Source of the DNA: Bacillus kexueae | Lineage (GTDB): Bacteria; Bacillota; Bacilli; Bacillales; Aeribacillaceae | Reading direction: 5' to 3' | DNA length: 64,000 nucleotides | NCBI RefSeq assembly: GCF_022809095.1 | Contig: NZ_JALAZE010000001.1 | Span: forward strand, 682,001 to 746,000 | Shown here: positions 56,167 through 64,000 of the stretch, piece by piece | How positions within the stretch are numbered: position 1 is the first letter of the stretch | Layout of the letters: each line of letters starts with the position of its first letter | The notes under the pieces: generated by a model | The model's database searches: none | Seen by the model: only the letters and a program-made list of their open reading frames with translations | Told to the model about the DNA's origin: nothing | Translations under genes and position numbers: made by a program

Positions 56167-56194
56167 ATCATAACAAGTTTTCAAAAAAATTCAA
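56167..56194 (-). promoter_or_regulatory. Sigma-A promoter of the alpha-glucoside operon
   Basis: Minus strand -35 TTGAAT (56194-56189) and -10 TATGAT (56172-56167) with a 16-bp spacer; the operator follows directly. Confidence 0.6.
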
Positions 56195-56294
56195 CGCTCT
56201 TTTTGAAAGTTTTGTCAAAAAATTATTTGATAACGGATGGTACGCATTTCTATAAAGGCCATCGGAAGTGGCACTCTGCTCGGGTTCTACTTCC

Positions 56295-56944
56295 CTAGGC
56301 GCGGGGTACTGCCCTCTATGCGCGGCTTCGGCTTCTCTATGCGCGCTATCCTTTCTCCTATGCGCGCATTCCTCTCCCCTATGCGCGGCTGACTCACCTC
56401 TATGCGCGGACTCCTCTCCCCTATGCACGACTGACTCACCTCTATGCGCGGACTCCTCTCCCCTATGCGCGGGGCCTTCTCTCCTATGCGCGACTTCCTC
56501 TCCCCTATGCGCGCATTCCTCTCCCCTATGCGCGGGCTCCTTTCTCCTATGCGCGACTTCCTACCCTCTATGCGCGGGCTCCTCTCCCCTATGCGCGACT
56601 TCCTACCCTCTATGCGCGGGCTCCTCTCCCCTATGCGCGACTTCCTTTCCCCTATGCGCGGCTGACTCACCTCTATGCGCGCATTCCTCTCCCCTATGCG
56701 CGGCTGACTCACCTCTATGCGCGCATTCCTCTCCCCTATGCGCGACTTCCTTTCCCCTATGCGCGGCTGACTCACCTCTATGCGCGCATTCCTCTCCCCT
56801 ATGCGCGACTTCCTACCCTCTTTGCGCGCATTCCTCTCCCCTATGCGCGGGCTCCTCTTCCCTATGCGCGCATTCCTACCCTCTATGCGCGGACTCCTCC
56901 CCCCTATGCGCGGATCCTATCCTCTATTCATGACTTCTGCTCCC
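56295..56944. repeat. 21-bp tandem repeat array (about 30 units)
   Basis: Units begin CTATGCGCG at 56295 (degenerate first), 56316, 56337 and so on, in unbroken 21-bp register to 56904, then a decayed unit to 56944. The CTATGCGCG half is nearly invariant; the other half comes in a few versions (CATTCCTCTCCC, GCTGACTCACCT, ACTTCCTACCCT, GACTCCTCTCCC, GGCTCCTCTCCC). Higher-order 42- and 63-bp patterns are visible. Because 21 is a multiple of three, long frames stay open on both strands, but none has a ribosome site or a natural start. It is not a CRISPR (no spacers). Confidence 0.95.
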
Positions 56945-56965
56945 CTTTTCGGAATTCTTCCCAAC

Positions 56966-57000
56966 AAAAAAACAGTCCAACTTCAACTGTGGACTGTTTT
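56966..57000 (-). terminator. Terminator of the yhjE-sipV pair
   Basis: AACAGTCCA (56971-56979) pairs with TGGACTGTT (56990-56998); an A-run left of the stem gives the T-tail on the minus strand. Confidence 0.85.
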
Positions 57001-57505
57001 ATTTCGGGTTTACTTTTCCGATGATGTGTTTTGTTTTGACGAAGCCAAAGTGTCGACTGTCCCGGCTGTTTAGTCTGTTGTCTCCGATGACAAAGACGGC
57101 GTCTTCTGGAACTTGCTTTACTCCGGTTACTTCTTCAAGTGTAAAATCCCCGGTTTGTGTTTGGTTAAAGATTTCGTTTTCTTGCTTCGGCAAAAATGGT
57201 TCGTTCACTTTTTGATTATTTATATAGAGGTGATTGCCCTTGTATTGGATTTCATCTCCAGGCAGTCCGATGACGCGCTTGACGAGGACTTCGTTTTCTT
57301 CTGGAAGTTGAAACACGACAATATCAAACCGGTCAATGTCGTGAAACCAATAGCTCCATTTGTTTATGGAAAAATATTCGCCTTCGGGTAAGGTCGGTTG
57401 CATTGAGTTTCCATCGACTTTGTATTCGGCAAAGACCATATTTTTTAAAATTCCTATAATCACAACGGAAGTGAGGATGGCAGCGACAATGAGATGTTTT
57501 TTCAC
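56999..57505 (-). CDS. sipV: Signal peptidase I (SipV type)
   Basis: 168 residues, the length of B. subtilis SipV. One N-terminal membrane anchor (about 4-21), with the catalytic Ser34 in GNSMQPTLP and Lys76 in VLVKRVIGLPGD. C-terminal motif GDNRLNSRDSRHFG. It removes signal peptides on the outer side of the membrane. Located 12 bp after the yhjE stop, as in B. subtilis. Confidence 0.93.
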   Translation of the reverse strand: MKKHLIVAAILTSVVIIGILKNMVFAEYKVDGNSMQPTLPEGEYFSINKWSYWFHDIDRFDIVVFQLPEENEVLVKRVIGLPGDEIQYKGNHLYINNQKVNEPFLPKQENEIFNQTQTGDFTLEEVTGVKQVPEDAVFVIGDNRLNSRDSRHFGFVKTKHIIGKVNPK

Positions 57506-57517
57506 GAACTCACCTTC

Positions 57518-58138
57518 TTAACCCGTTTTTTTATTCCGTTCTGCAAGTGAAACGTTTAATCTTGATTCAATCCGTTTTCCGATAAACCATAAAATGATGA
57601 CGACGGCGATTACGACAACTGTTCGAAACGGTTGCTCAACAAGTGCTCGCAAGTCATGACCGATGTAACTCATCATAAAAATCATGACGGCTTTCCCGCA
57701 AATGGCAGCAAGCATAAACTGCCAAACATTAATGCGTGAAAGACCAGCTACAACATTAATAGCAGCAGATGGGGTGAAGGGAAAGCAAAGCATAATAAAT
57801 AACGGGCCAAAGCCATGCCTTTCCACCCAATTCATCATACGTCTAACCTTCTCATGCCTACTTAAAAAACGAAAGAATCGCTCTTGACCAAATTTTCTAA
57901 CAAGCAAAAAGACAATGACAGAACCCGTTACTGTGCCGATCCACGAAAACAAGGACCCAAACCAAAGACCGAACGAATTCGCATTGGCAATTACGAATAG
58001 GAAAAGAGGTAAAAATGGTAAAAATGATTCGAGCATAGGAAGGACGATTCCTGCCAATGGTCCTAATGCTCGGTATTCTTCAAATAATGCTTCAATATCT
58101 TCTAACTCGATTGACAACAAAAAATCGATAAAATCCAT
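57518..58138 (-). CDS. yhjE: TVP38/TMEM64-family membrane protein (YhjE-like)
   Basis: 206 residues with five or six helices. The SNARE-associated/DedA-related motif is visible in FGPLFIMLCFPFTPSAAINV and the preceding GSLFSWIGTVTGS. Relatives influence membrane lipid or polyprenyl transport. Upstream partner of sipV. Confidence 0.86.
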   Translation of the reverse strand: MDFIDFLLSIELEDIEALFEEYRALGPLAGIVLPMLESFLPFLPLFLFVIANANSFGLWFGSLFSWIGTVTGSVIVFLLVRKFGQERFFRFLSRHEKVRRMMNWVERHGFGPLFIMLCFPFTPSAAINVVAGLSRINVWQFMLAAICGKAVMIFMMSYIGHDLRALVEQPFRTVVVIAVVIILWFIGKRIESRLNVSLAERNKKTG

Positions 58139-58293
58139 GAATTTTTAAACTCCTCAAATTTTTGCAGCTTCTCCTATCATTGTACACGTTTTGACGTAAG
58201 TTTAAAATAAATTCACTTGTACACACTTGAAAAAAAAGGGTAATTTCAGTACAATAAATACGAACAAACGTTCTGTAAAGTGAGGGAACAGCG

Positions 58294-58662
58294 ATGAATC
58301 GTATTCCGGAATCGATTCGTGATGTGATTGAACAATCCATTTACTTACCGATGACAATCACCGTATTAAATTTAGACTTACAAGTGGTGGAAAAAAGCCC
58401 TTTTAAATTAAAGAAACCTTATATACATGTCATAGAGGAAGCCTTGAAGTTAGCGCAAAAAGATTTAGCGGAAGCGAAAAGAAGTTTACGGAAATGGAAT
58501 GTCAAAGTATTAAGAAGAGAACAAGATGAAGCGTTTACTTTATACAGCTTTTTCTATAAAGGCTACGAAGAACAACACAATTACTTTAACCCACGAATTC
58601 GAAATAAAGTCTCTGAGCTAATCGAACACTACTTATTCGAAGCAAAAAAACCGTCAACCTAA
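58294..58662 (+). CDS. yhjD: YhjD-like protein of unknown function
   Basis: 122 residues, soluble, mostly helical, very basic in the middle (AEAKRSLRKWNVKVLRREQD). It begins MNRIPESIRDVIEQSIYLPM. It sits divergent from yhjE, as B. subtilis yhjD does; I assign the name mainly from position. The ATG has AGTGAGGGA upstream. Function unknown. Confidence 0.7.
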   Translation: MNRIPESIRDVIEQSIYLPMTITVLNLDLQVVEKSPFKLKKPYIHVIEEALKLAQKDLAEAKRSLRKWNVKVLRREQDEAFTLYSFFYKGYEEQHNYFNPRIRNKVSELIEHYLFEAKKPST

Positions 58663-58681
58663 AACTCTCCATATTAAGAAA

Positions 58682-58706
58682 GAGCTGACACCACTCGTGT
58701 CAGCTC
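58682..58706. terminator. Bidirectional terminator between yhjD and the protease gene
   Basis: A perfect 10-bp stem GAGCTGACAC / GTGTCAGCTC with a 5-base loop between convergent genes. T-runs are short. Confidence 0.75.
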
Positions 58707-58714
58707 CCAATTTC

Positions 58715-60340
58715 TTAATATACGCCTACTTGGTCCCAAGCGCTGGCAACTGCGTTAGCCGTGCTTGTCCCATATAAATCTTGTGCAGATTGGATGAGGG
58801 CTTGTCTTGCATCTGAGAAGTCACTGTTTGGCGTTAAATAAACCGTTAGTGCGCGGTAATAAATTTGCTCTGCTTTTTGAATTCCAATGCTGTTGATTGT
58901 GTGGTAAGCCGCTTTATTCGGGATTCCACTGTTGATGTGGACACCACCCCAGTCACCTTCTTTAGTTACAGGAAGGTTTTGATAGTCATCCATATGATCT
59001 GGCTGACCATATTGCGTTGGATTGGATAAGCTTCGTAGCGCATCGCCCGGTGTTCCTGGAGTATAGATATCTTCTCCAATTAACCAATCAGTAGGATCTG
59101 AGAAGTATCCGAACACATCAGAAAACGATTCATTTAAAGCTCCAGGCTGACGCTCGTACACTAGGTCCGCTGTCGTATCTGTTACAGCATGCGTTAATTC
59201 ATGTGCTACTACATCTTTCGAACCAGATAAATACGTAAATAAAGAGCCATCTCCATCACCATAAATCATTTGGTTCCCAACCCATGCCGCATTATTGTAA
59301 TTAGATCCGTAATGAACCGTTGACCAAATGTCAGAACCTTGGTTGTCATAGCTTACGCGACCAAACTTGTTGTAAAAATAATCGAAAATTTCACCTGCGT
59401 AATAATGGGCATCAACCGCTGCCTTTTGCCACTCAGCAGAGAAATAGTTATTGCTGTCTGTTACATAGTAGCCTGGTAAACTACTTCCGTTATTAGCATC
59501 GAAAGTTTCGATTTGACCAGCCATTGGTTTTGTTGTGTCGTATAAGTAATATTGGTTGTTATAATAATACGTATTTAATGATTTCGTATCGCCTAGCACA
59601 CCAATTCCTGAACCAGTAGTAGCTGCTTCGTGCACTTTGTTTTGCGATTTAATAACTTCACCTGTTTCAGCGTTCACCCAAATTTGCCAGTTCGCTGGAT
59701 AAGGCTGAATGAATTGAAGTTGCACATGGTATGCAAGTGTGTATTGCTCATCTTCATGAAGCACGACTAAGTCTGCTAATTCCGTTAACGTACTTTTTTG
59801 TTTTCCTTCAGCAGTCTCCACCTTTTGATTCGCATCTTTTTGTTTCACACCGATATGCTTCCAAGCCTTATCAATTGCTTTTTTGGCATGAATGTTTTTC
59901 TTTTCTTTCACTTTGTCCGGTGCATTTGGATGGAATTCACCGTTCACCGCAACGATCTTTCCTTCTTTATCCGTGTGAACGAGTACCACTGACTGATCGA
60001 TCGGGATATTTTGAATGACAGGTTGATAGACATATCGCTTCATGCCTAAGTCATCTGTCGTTACTTCAACAAATTTCAGCTTCGTTTTCGGATTCATTTT
60101 GAAGAGCTCATGATTCTCTTCAAAGAATTTTTCAATATCCTGCTTCGTTAATACTTTTGCATCGGAAACATTCCCTCTAACGAATGAAGGAACCTTTACC
60201 TTTCCTTGCTTGTCCATGACCATTTCTGCCTGCTGCTTTACTTTTAATTCCGGTGTCTCTGCAAATGCAGACACAGCTCCCGACGTTAGCAATGCAGCAC
60301 TTAACGTTACAGCTCCAAAACCTTTTTTCCAGTTTCTCAT
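58715..60340 (-). CDS. Secreted neutral metalloprotease (M4, bacillolysin/thermolysin type)
   Basis: 541-residue preproenzyme. Signal peptide (1-~27, ALLTSGAVSAFA), FTP/PepSY propeptide (~30-235) and M4 catalytic domain (~240-541). Zinc motif HELTHAV, third ligand in NESFSDVFGY, and catalytic His in DWGGVHINSGIPN. C-terminal end ASAWDQVGVY. Digests extracellular protein. The ATG follows AGGGAGT. It occupies the region near comK. B. subtilis nprB/nprE are relatives; I do not choose between them. Confidence 0.95.
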   Translation of the reverse strand: MRNWKKGFGAVTLSAALLTSGAVSAFAETPELKVKQQAEMVMDKQGKVKVPSFVRGNVSDAKVLTKQDIEKFFEENHELFKMNPKTKLKFVEVTTDDLGMKRYVYQPVIQNIPIDQSVVLVHTDKEGKIVAVNGEFHPNAPDKVKEKKNIHAKKAIDKAWKHIGVKQKDANQKVETAEGKQKSTLTELADLVVLHEDEQYTLAYHVQLQFIQPYPANWQIWVNAETGEVIKSQNKVHEAATTGSGIGVLGDTKSLNTYYYNNQYYLYDTTKPMAGQIETFDANNGSSLPGYYVTDSNNYFSAEWQKAAVDAHYYAGEIFDYFYNKFGRVSYDNQGSDIWSTVHYGSNYNNAAWVGNQMIYGDGDGSLFTYLSGSKDVVAHELTHAVTDTTADLVYERQPGALNESFSDVFGYFSDPTDWLIGEDIYTPGTPGDALRSLSNPTQYGQPDHMDDYQNLPVTKEGDWGGVHINSGIPNKAAYHTINSIGIQKAEQIYYRALTVYLTPNSDFSDARQALIQSAQDLYGTSTANAVASAWDQVGVY

Positions 60341-60625
60341 ACTCCCTAAAATCTCTCCTTTTCAACAAATTGTGATTTGCACAACCAAAACACTATCACA
60401 ATTATCTGATTTTTTGTAATTTTAAGAATAAAAAAGGAAAAAAGGTCCAACAATTTCAAAGCCCAATTTTTGGCATGCATTTTCTCCTACATAGTCCTAA
60501 TTTACGAGACATATCGACACCCACCACAACTAGAAACCTATACAACTTCACAAAAAGGTTCAGAAAAATAAAACGGATTTCATATGTACACTCAAATATC
60601 CAGGATTATTGACCATATAAAAAAA
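60341..60625. other. Intergenic region between protease and comK
   Basis: About 285 bp of AT-rich sequence with no convincing gene. It must include the protease promoter, but I could not pick a clear pair of boxes. Confidence 0.4.
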
Positions 60626-60672
60626 GCATTTAGCCTAGGGAAATTTTTCATTTACACCCAGTGCCAAATGCT
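60624..60672 (-). terminator. Long-loop hairpin terminator downstream of comK
   Basis: AGCATTTAGC (60626-60635) and GCCAAATGCT (60663-60672) pair with one mismatch across a 27-base loop; the A-run at 60619-60625 makes the T-tail on the minus strand. Confidence 0.5.
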
Positions 60673-60727
60673 CGGCTTTGTTACTATATTACTATATAAA
60701 TTCCAAAAAAATTTAGTAGATAAACTC

Positions 60728-61309
60728 TTATTTAATCCCTTTTCGAAACTCTCGAATAATTTGTTCATATAACATCGACTTTTGTCCATCATGAAACAAC
60801 ATCAAATTAAGTTTCCGCTGTTCTTCCTCAATTCTTGAAGTCACCACTGTTCTCAATTGAGCTGTGCGATAAAACTGATTGCTAAAAGAATTGAAAGATA
60901 CGTCTACCGTTATGCTTGTCCCATTCATGAATTGGATGGATGTTCGATTGTTTTCTACCTTTTGAAAGTTTGTAATATGGGAATGTGACAACCATGCGCA
61001 TTGGGGTTTTGTTGGTGAAGTTGTAGGAAAGAAGTAAATGGAATTCGAAGGATCGATAACAATCGGGGGCTTGTGTGTAATGCCAATTAACTCCTTCGTT
61101 CCAACCCTTCTTCCTTGAAAGCTCGAACCGTAATAACGGCAGCTATGGTCAATGACATAGGAAGGTCGTTTCGAAACGATTTTTTCTTCTTTAAGCCCAA
61201 TCATGTGCGTATAAATGTTTTCCGGTTGGAGCATTGGCAACAGGGCCATCGTCTCTCCATTAATAATGAAGCGATCAACATGCTGGATATCAGCTCGATT
61301 AAAATTCAT
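60728..61309 (-). CDS. comK: Competence transcription factor ComK
   Basis: 193 residues from ATG 61309 (GAAGGAG 9 bp upstream; a GTG two codons earlier is too close). ComK signatures: MALLPMLQPENIYTHMI, VIDHSCRYYGSSFQGRR, THKPPIVIDPSNSIYFFPT and CAWLSHSHI. It activates DNA-uptake and recombination genes by binding paired AT-boxes. Divergent from the IDEAL-domain gene. Targets such as addAB are present in this window. Confidence 0.95.
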   Translation of the reverse strand: MNFNRADIQHVDRFIINGETMALLPMLQPENIYTHMIGLKEEKIVSKRPSYVIDHSCRYYGSSFQGRRVGTKELIGITHKPPIVIDPSNSIYFFPTTSPTKPQCAWLSHSHITNFQKVENNRTSIQFMNGTSITVDVSFNSFSNQFYRTAQLRTVVTSRIEEEQRKLNLMLFHDGQKSMLYEQIIREFRKGIK

Positions 61310-61491
61310 TGACACCCACTCCTTCAGGCATAGATTTTACCTTAAATGTACCACCAACATCTTCCATATTCCTATATATTTTTCGTGATTGAAAATAAAC
61401 TTTTACAATATTTACAAAATAGTAATAAATACCCTCAAACCCGCACGATTTAGTACCTACCCCTAAATTTTCTAAAAATTATAAAAATTTG

Positions 61492-61520
61492 TTGATTTTT
61501 TCAGTTTTTCGCCATATAAT
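61492..61520 (+). promoter_or_regulatory. Sigma-A promoter of the IDEAL-domain gene
   Basis: TTGATT (61492-61497), 17 bp, TATAAT (61515-61520); 28 bp to the ATG. Confidence 0.75.
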
Positions 61521-61548
61521 AAAAAAAAGGCATCAGGGGTGATGTTCC

Positions 61549-61776
61549 ATGAAAGAACGCAAGTCGTATACAGAGATGATGAAGGAAAAGTCGTTAAAAG
61601 GGCATTCTGAGGAGTATATGACAAATGTCATAATTCAAATGATTTTGGATGAAGCGGTGTTTAACTACAAAAAGCTTCAATTAGAAGAAAAGATTAATGA
61701 GGCGCTCGATCAATTTGACAAAGAACGGTTCCTAAAGCTTTCGGCAGAATACGCAGAGCTTATGAGATATGCATAA
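61549..61776 (+). CDS. IDEAL-domain small protein
   Basis: 75 residues, charged and helical. The IDEAL domain is seen in MILDEAVFNYKKLQLEEKIN followed by ALDQFDKERFLKLSAEYAEL. These small Bacillaceae proteins are of unknown function; in other proteins the domain is a C-terminal module. It is divergent from comK and has a strong promoter and terminator. Ribosome site AGGGGTG. Confidence 0.85.
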   Translation: MKERKSYTEMMKEKSLKGHSEEYMTNVIIQMILDEAVFNYKKLQLEEKINEALDQFDKERFLKLSAEYAELMRYA

Positions 61777-61822
61777 GGACCAGGCCAACTGATATTCATT
61801 AGTTGGCTTCCGGTCTGCTTTT
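61777..61822 (+). terminator. Terminator of the IDEAL-domain gene
   Basis: GCCAACT (61784-61790) with AGTTGGC (61801-61807), extended by GACC/GGTC; followed by TGCTTTTGG. Confidence 0.7.
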
Positions 61823-61862
61823 GGTGACATGATCATCGATCTGTCGCTCTTCCTTTCACGTA

Positions 61863-62029
61863 AGAAAAGCGCAAGTCCTTATTCGAAGGGCGCTGGAGGA
61901 CCTGCGAGGAGGCTTCCGTCGCCACAGCAGGGCCGAAGCGACCCGAACTGATGGCGCTTTTCGCTAGACACCAAAAAAAACGGTACAGGGATACTTTAAC
62001 ACTTTATTGAATTTAAACTTTCTGTAACA
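61863..62029 (+). repeat. Terminator-associated dispersed repeat, copy 10
   Basis: Full-length, about 167 bp (AGAAAAGCGCAAGTCC left, CTTTCTGTAACA right). The right end lies 52 bp from the aceA stop, next to its terminator. Confidence 0.92.
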
Positions 62030-62037
62030 ATTAAATA

Positions 62038-62063
62038 GAGCCAATCCCGATTCGGATTGGCTC
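62038..62063 (-). terminator. Terminator of the aceB-aceA operon
   Basis: A perfect 10-bp stem GAGCCAATCC / GGATTGGCTC around a 6-base loop, followed on the minus strand by TATTTAATT. Confidence 0.78.
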
Positions 62064-62080
62064 CCCTGTGTGCGCTGTTA

Positions 62081-63361
62081 TTAACTTGTAAATTGTTCGG
62101 TTTCGGTTGACCCTTTTAATGCGGTTGTGGAGGACGTTCCACCACTAATGACTTGCGCGACTTCATCGAAATACCCCGTGCCAACCTCGCGTTGATGACG
62201 TGTAGCAGTGTATCCGTACGTTTCAGAACTGAATTCTGCTTGTTGAAGCTCGGAATAGGCCGCCATTCCGGCTTCTTTGTATTTACGGGCAAGTTCAAAC
62301 ATACTGTAGTTTAATGCATGGAAGCCCGCTAAAGTAACGAATTGGAATTTATAACCGAATTTCGCGATTTCTTTTTGGAAGTTGGCGATTGTTTGATCAT
62401 CGAGCTTCTTCTTCCAGTTAAATGACGGCGAACAATTGTAAGCAAGTAGTTTGCCAGGGAACTTTTCGTGAATCGCTTCAGCGAATTGACGCGCTTGCTC
62501 AAGGTTCGGCTCAGACGTCTCGCACCATATTAAGTCGGCATAAGGTGCGTACGCTAACCCTCTAGCAATCGCTTGGTCAAGCCCTGCCTTCGTTCGATAG
62601 AAACCTTCCGGCGTGCGCTCGCCTGTAATAAACGGTCGGTCTCGCTCATCGATGTCACTCGTAATTAAATCTGCCGCGTCTGCATCTGTTCGAGCAATAA
62701 TTACGGTTGGGACCCCCATCACATCAGCTGCAAGTCTTGCGGACACTAAATTCCGAATCGCCGTTTGCGTTGGAAGCAACACTTTTCCACCTAGATGACC
62801 ACATTTTTTCTCCGACGATAGCTGGTCTTCGAAATGAACGGCCGCTGCTCCTGACTCAATCATACCTTTCATTAATTCAAATACATTTAATTGCCCGCCA
62901 AATCCCGCTTCTGCATCCGCCACGATTGGAACGAAGAAATCGATATCCTCCCGCCCCTCCATATGGTGAATTTGATCGGCACGTTGCAGCGCTTGGTTGA
63001 TTCGTTTTACGACGTGCGGAACACTGTTAGCTGGATATAAGCTTTGGTCCGGGTACATTTGACCAGCTAAATTGGCATCGGCTGCCACTTGCCATCCACT
63101 TAAATAAATTGCTTTTAAACCAGCCTTTACTTGTTGAACTGCTTGATTTCCCGTCAACGCCCCGAGCGCATGAATGTAATCCTCAGTATGCAAGCCATTC
63201 CAAAACTTTTCCGCTCCCCGTTTCGCTAATGTATATTCAATATCGATTGAGCCCCGTAATTTGATTACTTCTTCTGCTGAATAAGGTCGTGTAACCCCTT
63301 TCCATCTTTCATCCATTTCCCAGCTTTCTTGTAACGCTTTTACTCTTTCTTCATTTCTCAT
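62081..63361 (-). CDS. aceA: Isocitrate lyase AceA
   Basis: 426 residues. Cleaves isocitrate to glyoxylate and succinate. The catalytic signature KKCGHLGG and the substrate loop ETSEPN are clear, and the start [19 protein letters not shown] is typical. It is the second gene of the glyoxylate shunt operon, 18 bp after aceB. Needed for growth on acetate or fatty acids. B. subtilis lacks it. Confidence 0.97.
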   Translation of the reverse strand: MRNEERVKALQESWEMDERWKGVTRPYSAEEVIKLRGSIDIEYTLAKRGAEKFWNGLHTEDYIHALGALTGNQAVQQVKAGLKAIYLSGWQVAADANLAGQMYPDQSLYPANSVPHVVKRINQALQRADQIHHMEGREDIDFFVPIVADAEAGFGGQLNVFELMKGMIESGAAAVHFEDQLSSEKKCGHLGGKVLLPTQTAIRNLVSARLAADVMGVPTVIIARTDADAADLITSDIDERDRPFITGERTPEGFYRTKAGLDQAIARGLAYAPYADLIWCETSEPNLEQARQFAEAIHEKFPGKLLAYNCSPSFNWKKKLDDQTIANFQKEIAKFGYKFQFVTLAGFHALNYSMFELARKYKEAGMAAYSELQQAEFSSETYGYTATRHQREVGTGYFDEVAQVISGGTSSTTALKGSTETEQFTS

Positions 63362-63379
63362 ATTAATCTCCCTTTCTAT

Positions 63380-64000
63380 TTAAAGTTTTTCATAGCCTGG
63401 TAATGTTAAAAAGTCGGCAAACTCATCAGAACGAACGAGTTCATCAAATAATTGCACCGCTTCGTCAAAACGATTGGCGTTGTATGCATCTTCTCCGATT
63501 TCTCGTAAAATCTTTTCCACTTCTTCTTCCTTCATTGCTCCATATAGCTCAAACGTTACTTTACGCCCATCCTCCAAGACACCTTTTGGATGACGAATCC
63601 ATTGCCATACTTGTGCTCTAGAGATTTCGGCCGTTGCCGCATCTTCCATTAAGTGATGAATCGGGGCAGCCCCTCTTCCACTTAACCAAGAGGCAATGTA
63701 ACGAATGCCTACTTCAATGTTTGTGCGCAATCCTTTTTCCGTAATCGTTCCATTTGGCACTTCTAGCAATTGGTCAGATGTAATCGTCAAGTCTTCTAAT
63801 TTTTTATCAATCTGATTGCTTGTCGGCATATATCGGTCGAATACTTCTTTTGCTACTGGAACTAGCCCTGGGTGGGCAACCCACGTTCCATCATGCCCAT
63901 CCTTTGCTTCTCTTTCTTTATCTTGGCGAACTTTTTCGAATGCTGCTTCGTTCTTTTTCGGATCATTCTTTACCGGTATTTGAGCTGCCATCCCGCCGAT
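63380..64000 (-). CDS. aceB: Malate synthase A (N-terminus outside window)
   Basis: The C-terminal ~206 residues of a roughly 530-residue enzyme; the frame runs off the right edge. Recognised by IGGMAAQIPVKNDP, HDGTWVAHPGLVP and RGAAPIHHLMEDAATAEISR. It condenses glyoxylate and acetyl-CoA to malate. Upstream partner of aceA. The first in-frame ATG inside the window (63991) is internal to the protein, not the start. Confidence 0.96.
   Translation of the reverse strand: MGGMAAQIPVKNDPKKNEAAFEKVRQDKEREAKDGHDGTWVAHPGLVPVAKEVFDRYMPTSNQIDKKLEDLTITSDQLLEVPNGTITEKGLRTNIEVGIRYIASWLSGRGAAPIHHLMEDAATAEISRAQVWQWIRHPKGVLEDGRKVTFELYGAMKEEEVEKILREIGEDAYNANRFDEAVQLFDELVRSDEFADFLTLPGYEKL

Noticed and set aside
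56287-56775. A 162-codon minus-strand frame of RIGERxx heptads
   Set aside because: Same cause; its apparent start is an internal codon of a repeat unit, and the frame continues upstream without a start signal.
56268-56933. A 221-codon plus-strand frame made of heptads with regular cysteines
   Set aside because: It is a by-product of a 21-bp repeat without stops; other frames on both strands are equally open, and there is no ribosome site or flanking unique domain.
56295-56944. CRISPR array
   Set aside because: Units are contiguous at 21 bp with no unique spacers, and no cas genes are present.
61430-61500. ComK AT-boxes (AAAAN5TTTT) between comK and the IDEAL gene
   Set aside because: The region is AT-rich but I could not find two correctly spaced boxes.
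63989-63991. ATG at 63991 as the start of a 203-residue protein
   Set aside because: The upstream codons in the window are malate synthase sequence (IGG before MAAQIP), so the gene continues past the right edge.

Overview
The window is chromosomal DNA from a spore-forming, competent, motile member of the Bacillaceae (Firmicutes). Supporting signs are the gerP spore-coat germination cluster, a Spo0E-type phosphatase, AsnO, ComK, the AddAB helicase-nuclease, SipV, a thermolysin-type protease, a sigma-D-type chemoreceptor promoter and a SAM-I riboswitch. Many blocks keep Bacillus subtilis gene order (argJ-argC; yitW-V-U, ipi, yitT, yitS; asnO, yisN, yisL, yisK; yisI-gerP; sbcC-sbcD-addA-addB; sipV-yhjE-yhjD). 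It differs from B. subtilis in having B12-dependent MetH and a glyoxylate shunt (aceA/aceB). I cannot name the species.

Layout. 1-2.1 kb: arginine genes on the minus strand. 2.4-4.6 kb: a PAS-PAS-GGDEF-EAL protein. 4.8-11.6 kb: CAP lipoprotein and the yit cluster. 11.7-14.4 kb: chemoreceptor with a BMP-family lipoprotein, behind a sigma-D-like promoter. 14.5-16.6 kb: YajQ and orphan membrane genes. 16.6-22.2 kb: SAM-I riboswitch, yitJ and metH. 22.3-24.7 kb: small proteins, a frameshifted stress dehydrogenase and mobile-element debris. 24.7-29.8 kb: an apparently dead, membrane-anchored GH13 protein divergent from an intact cyclomaltodextrinase-type enzyme, then an MFS exporter. 30-36 kb: asnO, yisN, an XRE/membrane pair, yisL, yisK and a TatD hydrolase. 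36.1-38.9 kb: yisI and gerPA-F with gerPF duplicated. 39.2-51.2 kb: DNA-end processing genes sbcC, sbcD, addA, addB. 51.9-56.2 kb: alpha-glucoside PTS operon. 56.3-56.9 kb: a 21-bp tandem repeat array. 57-61.8 kb: sipV, yhjE, yhjD, neutral protease, comK, IDEAL protein. 62-64 kb: aceA and partial aceB.

The most unusual features are non-coding or degenerate. (1) A perfectly phased 21-bp array of about 30 units. (2) Ten copies of a roughly 165-bp dispersed repeat, all on the same strand; seven complete right ends abut the terminator of a leftward gene. (3) A GH13 protein lacking both catalytic carboxylates. (4) A canonical -1 slippery heptamer and an ATGA stop-start overlap in the stress dehydrogenase. 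I found no CRISPR array, rRNA, tRNA, prophage or intact transposase.
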